Assembly (NCBI GenBank): GCA_016278515.1
Contig: JADQBR010000078.1
Span: 1 to 46,988 of the forward strand
Source of the DNA: Bacillota bacterium
GTDB taxonomy: Bacteria > Bacillota > JADQBR01
Direction: 5' to 3'
DNA length: 46,988 nucleotides
The position numbers and the translations under genes are program-made. Under the pieces are notes generated by a model. That model was given only the letters and a program-made list of their open reading frames with translations. It searched no databases and was not told the origin of the DNA. Shown here one piece after another: positions 35,669 to 43,212 of the stretch (its first letter is position 1; every line of letters begins with the position of its first letter).

Positions 35669-36460
35669 GTGATAAATAGAATTAAGACGATAATAGCGTT
35701 AAATCCTAACATTCACTACGAAATGGAACTAGAAAAACTAATTGATGGAATAAAGAAGGATTCAAATGAACAGGTGGACTTACTAGTATTGCCTTCTATG
35801 GCTGTAGCAGACTATTTAGGGCAGAAGATTCTGGCTGAACGGTTAGGAAGGTATTCGCTGATAGCTAAAACTAACAATCTCTATCTGGCTCTCCACGCCT
35901 ACCTTAAGGATGGCAACAAAAGATATTCACGCTGTTGGTTGATAGATAATTGCGGGGAAATACTATTAATTCAAGACCAAACCCATGATAAAAATAATAT
36001 TGGTATTTCCATTTCCAATGAACTTAAAGTAGCTAAGACCCCTATCGGCAGCATCGGGCTTTTAATAGGCGATGACGTTTTTATACCTGAAATCGGCAGG
36101 ATTTTACGCCTGCAGGGTGCAAATCTTTTCATAGCATATTCCTTTTTACCTAAGCCTTACAATCCATGGCGTCAGTGGTCGGGTATTTGGCAGCAGGTAC
36201 AACAAAATCAAGTTTTTGCGCTAGAATCTGGTTTCACCGGCAGTATTAACGGCCATGCAACCGAAGGGAAATCCATCATTCACGGTCCCTGTGAACTAAC
36301 GGAAGGGGAAACGGGTTTTATTAGCGAAGAGCAGGATGCTGCTCCCTACATTGCTGCATCCTTGGATTATCACAAATTGGCCGAAGTAATAAAAAATTAC
36401 CCTATTCATAACTTTTATAATAAACACTTATACAAAGAGCTTTTTTCTGAACTGTTATAA
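35669..36460 (+). CDS. Nitrilase-fold protein lacking the catalytic triad (pseudoenzyme)
   Basis: A 263-residue protein of the carbon-nitrogen hydrolase superfamily. The fold is recognisable from DLLVLPSMA, the DNCGEILLIQDQTH segment and IGLLIGDDVFIPEIGRILRLQGANLF, which align with the three active-site regions. The usual Glu is Ser43, the Lys is Gln104 and the nucleophilic Cys is Gly134, so hydrolysis is not expected. The GTG at 35669 follows GGGTGA. A reading from further upstream would overlap the preceding gene by 68 bp. An intact nitrilase lies 14 bp downstream, which suggests a regulatory or structural partner subunit. The protein could also bind a ligand on its own. Confidence 0.8.
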   Translation: MINRIKTIIALNPNIHYEMELEKLIDGIKKDSNEQVDLLVLPSMAVADYLGQKILAERLGRYSLIAKTNNLYLALHAYLKDGNKRYSRCWLIDNCGEILLIQDQTHDKNNIGISISNELKVAKTPIGSIGLLIGDDVFIPEIGRILRLQGANLFIAYSFLPKPYNPWRQWSGIWQQVQQNQVFALESGFTGSINGHATEGKSIIHGPCELTEGETGFISEEQDAAPYIAASLDYHKLAEVIKNYPIHNFYNKHLYKELFSELL

Positions 36461-36474
36461 AGAGGTGGCAGACA

Positions 36475-37515
36475 TTGGGTAAAATTCAAAGTTTTCAAGA
36501 ACAAATGCTGCTTAGATATTTATTATTTAAGAGCCGGCCAGGGCGGATAAAGTCTTTCTTAGACTCTAAATCATATTGCCACGCTGAGCCTCCTCAATCT
36601 AATCAGGTAAGAGTAGCTGCTGTTCAAGGTAAATTGAGTCTAGTTAAGAATCCCATTGAATATGCGGATATTATGTATCATTATGTTGAAGAAGCCGTCA
36701 GGCAGGGAGCTCAATTGGTTGTTTTCCCGGAAGATAATGCTGCTCATTTAGTTGGCATGCTTCCGGGAATATCAGAAAACGCAGATATGTCTCAAACTAT
36801 GGCGGATTTAGGAAGTGAGGTAAAAGTAGCGGATATTTTTAATTACCTATCTCCGGTGACAAGACAAGTTTTTGAGACTGTCTTTAGTTACCTTGCTTCA
36901 AATTTCAAAGTACATATAATGGCAGGAAGTATCTTGGTTTCCAATGGCTATAATAAAACCATTAACCAAGGCTACTTGTTTGGTCCCGATGGAGTCATAA
37001 TAGGTACACAGCAAAAGCTTCATTTACTACCGCTGGAGCTAGAATGGGGATTAAGCTGTGGTGAGGAACTATCTGTTTTCCCCACTCCCGTTGGTAAACT
37101 AGCTTTCCCAATTTGCATGGATGCTACATATTTTGAAACTTTTCGTTCTTCGGTACTCAAGGGGGCTGAAACCGTAATTATTCCTGCGGCAAATCCTGAC
37201 GAGTATAACTTCTGGAAGGAACTGAGGGGGATTTGGCCAAGGGTGCAAGAAAGTACAGTATTTGGCATTAGATCCAGCATGGTGGGGCAGCTTCTAGGTA
37301 TCACTTTAACAGGCAGATCAGGCATTTATGCCCCATTAGAGCTTACTCAAAAGAAGGACGGAATTTTGGCCGAGGCCAAAACCTACAACGAAGATGAAAT
37401 AATCGTGGCCGAACTTGACTATAACCTTCTGAGAGAATATAGAAGGAATGAAGGGTTTATGAACTATTTAAATATCGACCTCTGTAAAAGATATCTGCCT
37501 CATTTATATAAATGA
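36475..37515 (+). CDS. Nitrilase/carbon-nitrogen hydrolase family protein
   Basis: A 346-residue hydrolase with a complete triad: Glu86 in VVFPEDN, Lys181 in GTQQKLHLL and Cys214 in FPICMDATYFE. Such enzymes cleave amides, nitriles or N-carbamoyl compounds. The substrate here cannot be read from the sequence. An N-terminal extension of about 40 residues precedes the domain. The TTG start at 36475 is accepted because AGAGGTGG lies seven bases before it and no ATG is close. It follows its degenerate paralogue by 14 bp, so the two are probably co-expressed and may pair. Confidence 0.85.
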   Translation: MGKIQSFQEQMLLRYLLFKSRPGRIKSFLDSKSYCHAEPPQSNQVRVAAVQGKLSLVKNPIEYADIMYHYVEEAVRQGAQLVVFPEDNAAHLVGMLPGISENADMSQTMADLGSEVKVADIFNYLSPVTRQVFETVFSYLASNFKVHIMAGSILVSNGYNKTINQGYLFGPDGVIIGTQQKLHLLPLELEWGLSCGEELSVFPTPVGKLAFPICMDATYFETFRSSVLKGAETVIIPAANPDEYNFWKELRGIWPRVQESTVFGIRSSMVGQLLGITLTGRSGIYAPLELTQKKDGILAEAKTYNEDEIIVAELDYNLLREYRRNEGFMNYLNIDLCKRYLPHLYK

Positions 37516-37568
37516 CCATTGGATAGAGAATGGAGAGAATGAGCATAATATTACAGGAGGTGGATGTC

Positions 37569-37961
37569 ATGAAAAAACGAGTTGCTGTAGAACAGACTTT
37601 AAAAAACATTGGTACATTTTTGCAAGAGAAGGGTTACGAAATTGCATCACTGGATCCGTTAAGCGAGAGTAAGGCCGAATTACATAATGTTTCTGCGGTT
37701 ATCATCAGTGGGCAGGACGAAAATGTGATGGGCATGCAGGATATGGTGACCCAATCCCTGGTGATTGACGCTAGTGGCATGACTAAAGAACAAGTCTATG
37801 AACGGCTACAAGATTCAGAACAAAACCAAAACCAGAGCCAGAACCAAAACCAAACTCAAAACTTAACTGCAGCCCAGACGCAAACATCAAACCTCAGCAG
37901 CCAGAGCACAAGCGAGCAGGAAGAAACTGCATACAAGGGCTTAACAAAAACAGAAGTGTAA
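37569..37961 (+). CDS. UPF0180/YkuS-like protein with Gln/Asn-rich tail
   Basis: A 130-residue protein. Its first 75 residues match the small Bacillus YkuS (UPF0180) pattern, KRVAVEQTLKNIGTFLQEKGYEI, ending in VIDASGMTKEQV. The last 55 residues are unusual: repeated QNQ, QSQ and QTQ units followed by Ser/Thr-rich sequence, predicted to be disordered. YkuS alone is about 80 residues, so the tail is an addition. The ATG at 37569 has AGGAGGT eight bases upstream. It lies after the nitrilase gene (54 bp) and before a terminator. The function of YkuS is unknown. Confidence 0.75.
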   Translation: MKKRVAVEQTLKNIGTFLQEKGYEIASLDPLSESKAELHNVSAVIISGQDENVMGMQDMVTQSLVIDASGMTKEQVYERLQDSEQNQNQSQNQNQTQNLTAAQTQTSNLSSQSTSEQEETAYKGLTKTEV

Positions 37962-37993
37962 ATAAAGATTAACTTTCTGAAGCATATTAAAAG

Positions 37994-38018
37994 AAACTGC
38001 CTTAGCGGGCAGTTTTCT
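37994..38018 (+). terminator. Terminator after the UPF0180 gene
   Basis: AAACTGCC pairs with GGCAGTTT around a six-base loop and is followed by TCTAT. It is of modest strength. Confidence 0.7.
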
Positions 38019-38123
38019 ATCTGTAAAAGTTTGTACTGCAACTAATTTTCTTTATGGTAAACAAGGAAACCGGTATCTATTGCAGAATATTCTTAATAGA
38101 ATAGTACTAAGGAGTTGATATCG

Positions 38124-38771
38124 GTGCTTATAGAAGAAGTTATGCGAAAAGAAGTAATAACTATTCATCCGGAAAAATCAGTGTTGGATGCCTTACAAAT
38201 AATCAGGGCTAATCGAATAAGGCACCTTCCTGTGACAGAGGCAAACGACTTGGTGGGAATAGTATCAGACCGTGACTTGAGGGATGTTAGCCCTTCAGTG
38301 CTTAGTAATGAGGATACTCAACTGCTTCAACGAACCAAAATTAAACAGATTATGATAGAGGATGTAATTAGCGTTCACCCTTTGGATTATTTAGAAGATG
38401 CCGCAATGTTAATGTATCAACATACAATAGGCTGCTTGCCTGTTATTCGGCAAAAGCGGATGATAGGGATTGTGACGGAAACGGATTTGTTACGGGCATT
38501 AGTAGAGCTGACTGGAGCCATCGACCCCGGTTCAACACTGGAGATTAGGGTTCCCGAGCGCTATGGGCCTCTGGCAGAGATTACTAATATTGTCAAAGAT
38601 CATAAAGTCAGTATCGCCAGCTGCTTTATCAGACCTGACTCATCATCAAAGCATAGACTGATAACCTTACGGCTCAGAACCATTGATCCGACAGACATCA
38701 TTTCTCAGATAGCAAATGCCGGTTATAAGATGATCAGGCCCTTTGCTAAAGGAGAGGATAAGGATGAGTAG
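38124..38771 (+). CDS. acuB: AcuB-like CBS/ACT domain protein
   Basis: A 215-residue protein with two CBS domains (about 1-60 and 75-135) that bind adenine nucleotides, and a C-terminal ACT-like domain (about 140-210). Characteristic blocks are VMRKEVITIHPEKSVLDALQIIR and VSDRDLRDVSPS. The order and length match Bacillus AcuB, named for acetoin utilisation. The GTG at 38124 has AAGGAG nine bases before it. The acuC gene starts inside its last codons (8-bp overlap). With AcuC and AcuA it probably helps set acetyl-CoA synthetase activity, though the role of AcuB itself is not settled. Confidence 0.9.
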   Translation: MLIEEVMRKEVITIHPEKSVLDALQIIRANRIRHLPVTEANDLVGIVSDRDLRDVSPSVLSNEDTQLLQRTKIKQIMIEDVISVHPLDYLEDAAMLMYQHTIGCLPVIRQKRMIGIVTETDLLRALVELTGAIDPGSTLEIRVPERYGPLAEITNIVKDHKVSIASCFIRPDSSSKHRLITLRLRTIDPTDIISQIANAGYKMIRPFAKGEDKDE

Positions 38772-39951
38772 AAGTCCATATTTGGTTTATTCACCTGAAC
38801 TGTTGTCATATAACTTTGGGCCACAACATCCGTTCAATCCCTTACGGATTAAACTTACTATTGATTTAATGCAGGATATTGGGCTATTCAAACCTGGTTG
38901 CGTTATGCCGCCTAGTGATGCTCAACTGGAAGACCTACTGTTGGTACATGAAAACCATTACATCGATGCTGTAAAAAGAACAGGTGGTAATGGTGCAGCA
39001 GATGAACAGGACACACAATATTACGAACTGGGCACTGAAGACAATCCTATTTTCGCTAAGATGCATGAGGCCGCTTGTTTGCTGGTAGGAAGTACTCTTA
39101 GTGGTGCCAAACGTATTCTTTCCGGTCAGGCTGATCATGCTTTAAACTTGTCCGGAGGCCTGCACCATGCCCAACGGGCCAAGGCTTCAGGTTTTTGTAT
39201 CTACAATGATCTAGCAGTTGCCATAGCGTTTTTTAGAAAACAGGGAATGAAAGTGGTGTACGTGGACATTGATGCACATCACGGTGATGGCGTCCAATGG
39301 ATGTTTTATGATGACCCTAATGTGCTGACGGTTTCCCTGCATGAATCAGGCAGATATCTATTTCCCGGAACAGGCACCATCTATGAACGAGGAAGTAGAG
39401 CAGGTTTTGGATATGCAGTAAATATTCCTTTGGAACCATTTACTGAAGACTGCTCATTTGTGGAGGTTTTTGATAAGGTAGTGCCAAAGGTTATAGCCCA
39501 GTTTAAGCCGGATATTATTGTTAGCCAACATGGCTGCGATAGTCATGAATTTGATCCGCTGGCTCACCTTTCACTTACTACTAATTCCTTTGCGCATGCA
39601 GCGAATGGTCTGCATAGGTTAGCCCATAAATATTGCAGCGGTAGGTGGTTGGCTGCTGGCGGCGGGGGTTATGACTTTTGGCGAGTGGTTCCACGTGTTT
39701 GGAGTGCATTATGGGCGGAAATGTTAGAAGAAAGTGTTCCGGAGCGTGTGCCTCAACACTGGCTAGATAAATATAAAAAGTTTGTCAAGGTTTCATTGCC
39801 CGAAACAATGAAAGACGATCCGGCTGCGTTTCCTCCTAAGCCAAGGCGGGATGAAATCTCCGAAAAAAATATTCTTTCCGTAGAGAAAACTATGGACCCA
39901 AAATTTCTTATGAAAGGGGACCCGGAGCAGGCTACAATTGTGTGCCGATAA
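38764..39951 (+). CDS. acuC: AcuC-like protein deacetylase (histone deacetylase family)
   Basis: A 395-residue zinc-dependent deacetylase. Zinc ligands and active-site residues are visible in VYVDIDAHHGDGVQWMFYDDPNVLTVSLHE, LSGGLHHAQRAKASGFCIYNDLAVAIA and QHGCDSHEFDPLAH. In Bacillus AcuC removes the acetyl group that AcuA puts on acetyl-CoA synthetase and so reactivates the enzyme. The ATG at 38764 follows GGAGAGGATAAGG and overlaps acuB. A longer in-frame reading from 38743 precedes that site. It is co-transcribed with acuB. The acetyl-CoA synthetase gene is not in this window. Confidence 0.92.
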   Translation: MSRSPYLVYSPELLSYNFGPQHPFNPLRIKLTIDLMQDIGLFKPGCVMPPSDAQLEDLLLVHENHYIDAVKRTGGNGAADEQDTQYYELGTEDNPIFAKMHEAACLLVGSTLSGAKRILSGQADHALNLSGGLHHAQRAKASGFCIYNDLAVAIAFFRKQGMKVVYVDIDAHHGDGVQWMFYDDPNVLTVSLHESGRYLFPGTGTIYERGSRAGFGYAVNIPLEPFTEDCSFVEVFDKVVPKVIAQFKPDIIVSQHGCDSHEFDPLAHLSLTTNSFAHAANGLHRLAHKYCSGRWLAAGGGGYDFWRVVPRVWSALWAEMLEESVPERVPQHWLDKYKKFVKVSLPETMKDDPAAFPPKPRRDEISEKNILSVEKTMDPKFLMKGDPEQATIVCR

Positions 39952-40006
39952 CAGATTTATCTAATAATTTAAAACTATTTTAACATTGGAACTTTAGTTG
40001 AAGTTA

Positions 40007-40036
40007 TTGAATATACGGGCCTTTTCCAGGTATAAT
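40007..40036 (+). promoter_or_regulatory. Sigma-A promoter of acuA
   Basis: TTGAAT and TATAAT are separated by 18 bases, 58 bp before the acuA start. It suggests that acuA has its own transcript, separate from acuB-acuC. Confidence 0.6.
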
Positions 40037-40093
40037 GCAGTCAAGCTGGGAACAGTAAATTGTATCCAGTTAATAATTTGGGGGTGAGTCTTT

Positions 40094-40759
40094 GTGACTC
40101 AAAAGACGATTATGGCAGGAAATCTGGATACTGGCAAATTAGAGACGCGATTAGTGGCCCGTCACACCGATAAGGGTCAGATATTCGTTACTGGTCCGGT
40201 TAGCGAGGAAGAACTAACTGCTTGGAAAATGGAAGGCGGCTTGCGTGCTTTTAGACCTCCTGAACAGCAGAAGGAAGCACTAATTACTATAACCGGCATG
40301 AAACATGGACAGGTTTTTGTAGCTAGATATGAAGATACAATCATTGGTTACGTTACTTTTCATGCACCCGAGGAATTTGAACGGTGGAGTGAGAGTTCAC
40401 TAAATAATATTGTCGAATTGGGTGCCATAGAAATAAGCCCTGCATGGAGGAATTACGGGCTGGGCAAATCGTTGTTAGCAGTTGCTTTTGCGGAAGTGTT
40501 ATTTGAAGAGTACATAGTGCTCGCAACGGAATATTATTGGCATTGGGATTTAAAAGGTACGGGTTTAAATGAGTGGAAGTACAGAGACCTAATGAGCAGA
40601 CTGATGGGTACAGTGGACATGATTCCCATGGGCACTGATGACCCGGAAATTATATCACACCCCGCTAACATGCTAATGGTTAGAATAGGTTCCAAGGTAA
40701 CAGAAGACGATATCTTTGAATTTAACAACTTACGCTATAAATATAAAAGAATGCTGTAG
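40094..40759 (+). CDS. acuA: AcuA-like GNAT protein acetyltransferase
   Basis: A 221-residue acetyltransferase of the GNAT fold. The acetyl-CoA-binding region is EISPAWRNYGLGKSLLAVA, following ALITITGMKHGQVFVARYEDTIIGYVTFHAP. Context with acuB and acuC and the overall match to Bacillus AcuA indicate that it acetylates and inactivates acetyl-CoA synthetase. In Bacillus the order is acuA-acuB-acuC, while here acuA comes last with its own promoter. The GTG start has GGGGTGA six bases before it. It ends at a strong terminator. Confidence 0.85.
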   Translation: MTQKTIMAGNLDTGKLETRLVARHTDKGQIFVTGPVSEEELTAWKMEGGLRAFRPPEQQKEALITITGMKHGQVFVARYEDTIIGYVTFHAPEEFERWSESSLNNIVELGAIEISPAWRNYGLGKSLLAVAFAEVLFEEYIVLATEYYWHWDLKGTGLNEWKYRDLMSRLMGTVDMIPMGTDDPEIISHPANMLMVRIGSKVTEDDIFEFNNLRYKYKRML

Positions 40760-40787
40760 AAAGAGCCAAATATGGGCTCTTTTTTTA
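40760..40787 (+). terminator. Terminator after acuA
   Basis: AAAGAGCC pairs with GGCTCTTT and is followed by a long T run. Confidence 0.92.
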
Positions 40788-40854
40788 TGTATATTTATGG
40801 CTGGTAACTAATTCTAGAATATGTCGTCGAAAAGTTGACGGAATTTGTTTTGAA

Positions 40855-41526
40855 TTGCCCCTTTTGTTGCGACAAATATTGAAGAGGCTTATTGATATAA
40901 TAAGTTATAAAAATATGGCAAATATTGGAGGGTTACTACTTCTTAGTTGGGCTTGGATTGCAAGGAACTTGATAACCGGTCAAATACAAGATGCTTTTCC
41001 ATGGGGGTTTTTCATGAGGCGCATATTATCTATTTTATTAATACTATTTTTGGTTTTTTGCGGAATTAGTATTGCTACACAAGGTACCTTCCTTGGCTAT
41101 AAACTTTTGGTTGTTATCAGCGGCAGTATGGAGCCGAAGGTGCCGGTCGGGGCAATTATCGGAGTTAAAACCGTACCCTCGGATACGATAGAACTTGGTG
41201 ATGTGATTACTTACAAAGAGACTTCAACCAGTGCTTTAGTGACCCATAGAGTTGTTTTAATTGACAAAGATAATAACTACATTACTAAAGGCGATGCTAA
41301 TGAAAAATCAGACCCCGATTTAGTGTATTCAAATACCGTAATAGGGAAAACTTTCTTTGTATTACCCTATTTTGGCTACCTTGTTATTATTTTTCGTAAT
41401 CAATATCTACTGCTTGTCCCAATAATGCTAATTGCCATTTTGCTTGTAAAAGAAATAATTGCTTATCGCAGGAAAATCTTTAAGCAAAAAATGGAAGAAC
41501 CATTTAAGTGGCTGGACATCCGATAA
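40855..41526 (+). CDS. sipW: SipW-type (archaeal/eukaryotic-like) signal peptidase I
   Basis: A membrane signal peptidase of the S26B group. The catalytic serine is in VVISGSMEPKVPVGAIIGVK, and THRVVLID with DVITYK gives the expected His in place of the Lys of ordinary bacterial enzymes. KGDANEKSDP carries the conserved acidic residue. Membrane helices flank the domain at both ends. The start is unclear: the TTG at 40855 gives 223 residues but has no good ribosome binding site. The ATGs at 40915 and 41014 give 203 and 170 residues. Bacillus SipW (about 190) processes TasA and TapA. No such substrates are nearby, so its clients are elsewhere. Confidence 0.85.
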   Translation: MPLLLRQILKRLIDIISYKNMANIGGLLLLSWAWIARNLITGQIQDAFPWGFFMRRILSILLILFLVFCGISIATQGTFLGYKLLVVISGSMEPKVPVGAIIGVKTVPSDTIELGDVITYKETSTSALVTHRVVLIDKDNNYITKGDANEKSDPDLVYSNTVIGKTFFVLPYFGYLVIIFRNQYLLLVPIMLIAILLVKEIIAYRRKIFKQKMEEPFKWLDIR

Positions 41527-41540
41527 ACTAGACAGTAATT

Positions 41541-41590
41541 TGTTGGTTAGGATTTTAAACCTGTCCAACTTTTAACTTACCAACTTACCA
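41541..41590. repeat. CCAAC-type short repeats before a ribosome binding site
   Basis: After GTTGGTTAG at 41542, the strings CTGTCCAAC, TTACCAAC and TTACCAAC occur in tandem up to about 41592. They resemble the CCAAC repeats at 4388-4425, which also precede a gene start. Confidence 0.45.
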
Positions 41591-41610
41591 ACTGAATTGG
41601 AGGGGTCATA

Positions 41611-41811
41611 GTGCCGTATAAAGCTTGCCCGCATTGTCAAGGTAGATCTTATTCCGCCAGCAGTACAGGTAAATGGGTTTGCCCGTATTGCAGGAGGGAC
41701 ATTACCGGTAGCAAAGAATTTTTCCATAAGTGGACTGTTGTGAGAGGTAATGTTTATTTGATGCCGTGGGTTCAAGAATGGGAAGTTGAGCAAAAGAAGG
41801 TACTGAGTTAA
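41611..41811 (+). CDS. Small zinc-ribbon protein
   Basis: A 66-residue protein with two CXXC knuckles, ACPHCQ and VCPYCR, spaced 16 residues apart, the form of a zinc ribbon. The remaining half is basic and aromatic-rich (KWTVVRGNVYLMPWVQEW). The GTG start has GGAGGGG five bases upstream. It stands between the SipW gene and an acetyltransferase gene, from which it is separated by a promoter. Its role is unknown; nucleic acid or protein binding is possible. Confidence 0.65.
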   Translation: MPYKACPHCQGRSYSASSTGKWVCPYCRRDITGSKEFFHKWTVVRGNVYLMPWVQEWEVEQKKVLS

Positions 41812-41813
41812 AT

Positions 41814-41843
41814 TTGACATTTTTATATACAATTTGTTATGAT
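41814..41843 (+). promoter_or_regulatory. Sigma-A promoter of the GNAT gene
   Basis: A consensus TTGACA and a TATGAT are 18 bases apart, placing the transcript start near 41850. This rules out a start for the downstream gene at 41814. Confidence 0.75.
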
Positions 41844-41933
41844 GTTTTTGTTACAATTAAACGGCTGCAGACATTTGGCGGCTGTTTTTATTTAGCTGAA
41901 CCAAAAGCTTATTTAATCCGAAAGGGTGGTTGG

Positions 41934-42449
41934 ATGAGTGAAAAAGATGTTACGCTCAGGAGAGAGGTCTTCCGTGAAGATTTGGAGCAGTTGTTGAAGT
42001 GGGTAGAGGATTCGGATGTAAATAGATATCTTAATGAACAGCAAGGCGTTGGTGAAAACCTAAGAAATGCCATAATTAAAAGCCCGAATAGTCTCTTTAC
42101 CCACCGGTTAAACCAAGAAGGTCGATTTTTTTTAGTTGAAGATGCTGATGATGAACAGCCTATTGGCTATTTGCGGCTTGTTAATAAAGCGACTGAAGGT
42201 GAAATAGTTGTAGCCATTGGCGAAAAAGATAAATGGGGTCAAGGATTGGGTAAAAGCTCGCTTTGGGAAGGCTTGAAGGTCGCGTTTTTTAATATGCGTC
42301 TGGATGGGTTGTATGCCAAAATCCACCGTAAAAACAAGCGCTCAATGAACTTATTCAAGAAACTAGGTTTTCAACCTCTGGGCGAAACTGAAAAAGAGAA
42401 GATATTCTACTTATCCCAGGATAAGTTTTTAGAATTGGCAGTATCGTAA
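41934..42449 (+). CDS. GNAT family N-acetyltransferase (RimJ/RimL-like)
   Basis: A 171-residue acetyltransferase. The opening VTLRREVFREDLEQLLKWVEDSDVNRYL is typical of RimJ/RimL and spermidine-acetyltransferase relatives. The acetyl-CoA loop is KDKWGQGLGKSSLWEGLKVAFF, and the C-terminal block IHRKNKRSMNLFKKLGFQPLGE is characteristic. The ATG at 41934 follows GGGTGG. A reading from 41814 would run through a promoter. The acceptor molecule is unknown. The gene is probably transcribed alone and ends just before the tRNA-Ala promoter. Confidence 0.88.
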   Translation: MSEKDVTLRREVFREDLEQLLKWVEDSDVNRYLNEQQGVGENLRNAIIKSPNSLFTHRLNQEGRFFLVEDADDEQPIGYLRLVNKATEGEIVVAIGEKDKWGQGLGKSSLWEGLKVAFFNMRLDGLYAKIHRKNKRSMNLFKKLGFQPLGETEKEKIFYLSQDKFLELAVS

Positions 42450-42470
42450 AATATTACTAGCCGAGTTTGC

Positions 42471-42499
42471 TTGCAAAATTGCTCTTTTTATGGCATAAT
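42471..42499 (+). promoter_or_regulatory. Promoter of the tRNA-Ala transcript
   Basis: TTGCAA and CATAAT are separated by 17 bases, with the tRNA 24 bases further on. This promoter would also transcribe the tRNA-like element that follows. Confidence 0.6.
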
Positions 42500-42523
42500 A
42501 TTTCTTGCACTAAAAATAAATGT

Positions 42524-42599
42524 GGGGGCGTAGCTCAGCTGGGAGAGTGCTAGACTGGCAGTCTAGAGGTCAGGGGTTCGAACCCCCTCGTCTCCACCA
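42524..42599 (+). tRNA. tRNA-Ala (anticodon GGC)
   Basis: A complete 76-nt cloverleaf with encoded CCA. The acceptor stem GGGGGCG pairs with CGTCTCC (two G-T pairs), the anticodon arm is CTAGA-CTGGCAG-TCTAG with anticodon GGC, and the T arm GGGGTTCGAACCCC is canonical. The discriminator is A73, as expected for alanine. Confidence 0.97.
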
Positions 42600-42607
42600 C
42601 ATTTCAT

Positions 42608-42676
42608 GCGGGATCCACTAGGTGGACCATCGCCGTCCAGGCCTTGGTTCGGGTGCGATTCCTGAGTCCCGCTCCA
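42608..42676 (+). ncRNA. tRNA-Gly-like RNA element, copy 1
   Basis: A 69-nt element beginning eight bases after tRNA-Ala. GCGGGAT and GTCCCGC form a seven-pair acceptor-like stem, followed by T73 and CCA, the end structure of tRNA-Gly. TCGGG-TGCGATT-CCTGA forms a T arm whose loop differs from TTCGATT by one base (G for U55). TGGAC-CATCGCC-GTCCA can form an anticodon-like arm, but position 33 is A, not U. Only eight bases stand where a D arm should be. An alternative fold is a three-way junction with hairpins GGATCCA/TGGACC and ATCGC/GCGAT. It is probably co-transcribed with tRNA-Ala and has its own terminator. A near-identical copy lies at 46741. Function unknown. Confidence 0.6.
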
Positions 42677-42683
42677 GTACATA

Positions 42684-42710
42684 AGAGTAGCCGATGAGGT
42701 TGCTCTTTTT
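42684..42710 (+). terminator. Terminator of the tRNA-Ala/tRNA-like transcript
   Basis: AGAGTAGCC pairs with GGTTGCTCT (two wobble pairs) around GATGA and is followed by TTTTT. Confidence 0.85.
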
Positions 42711-42846
42711 ATGTTTGCAATGCTGCAAAGGCGTTATTACTGAATCCCTCACTTTTTTCCAAAAATTATGATATAATTATTATATCCAAGGCAGGTGTGG
42801 TAATAACGAAACTATTCGGGAATGCTTGATAAATGGAGGTGCCGAG

Positions 42847-43212
42847 GTGGAAAAAGAAATCCAGGATGAATTGAACATTCTCAAAGATATCATTGTGAAC
42901 ACCGTCCCTGTGGAGCAAATAATCCTGTTCGGCTCCTATGCGAACGGTACGCCGCATGCTGAGTCCGATCTGGACATTTACGTGGTGATGCCGGAGAACG
43001 CGGATATTCGAGAAATTGATGCCATGAGGCTAATTCACAGAGCAATCCGAGACAAAAAAACAATGCCTGTGGATGTAATAGTCAGCAAAACAAATAAGTT
43101 TAACCAACGCAAATCCACCCCCACCATCGAGCGACAAATAGCCCGAGAGGGGATGGTGCTGTATGGAGGATCCTCAGGAAATTCGTCGGCTAATTTCGTA
43201 CCTGCTGTTTAA
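42847..43212 (+). CDS. MNT-type nucleotidyltransferase domain protein
   Basis: A 121-residue protein of the minimal nucleotidyltransferase group. The active-site motif ILFGSYANGTPHAESDLDIYVV holds the Gly-Ser and two aspartates that bind metal. The C-terminal half VDVIVSKTNKFNQRKSTPTIERQIAREGMVLY is typical. Such proteins usually act as antitoxins that modify a HEPN toxin encoded immediately downstream. The GTG at 42847 follows GGAGG by seven bases. An earlier TTG lies ahead of this site. No intact HEPN gene follows, only a possible short remnant, so this seems to be an orphan. The last 12 residues may be read-through sequence created by the loss of the partner. Confidence 0.85.
   Translation: MEKEIQDELNILKDIIVNTVPVEQIILFGSYANGTPHAESDLDIYVVMPENADIREIDAMRLIHRAIRDKKTMPVDVIVSKTNKFNQRKSTPTIERQIAREGMVLYGGSSGNSSANFVPAV

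Noticed and set aside
37850-37890. The Gln/Asn-rich DNA repeat as a CRISPR array or tandem satellite
   Set aside because: Units are too short and irregular, and they continue a good coding frame with codon variation.
42608-42676. Calling the element a normal tRNA-Gly gene
   Set aside because: It lacks a D arm, has A at position 33, and has no readable Gly anticodon at positions 34-36, so it cannot be a standard elongator tRNA.
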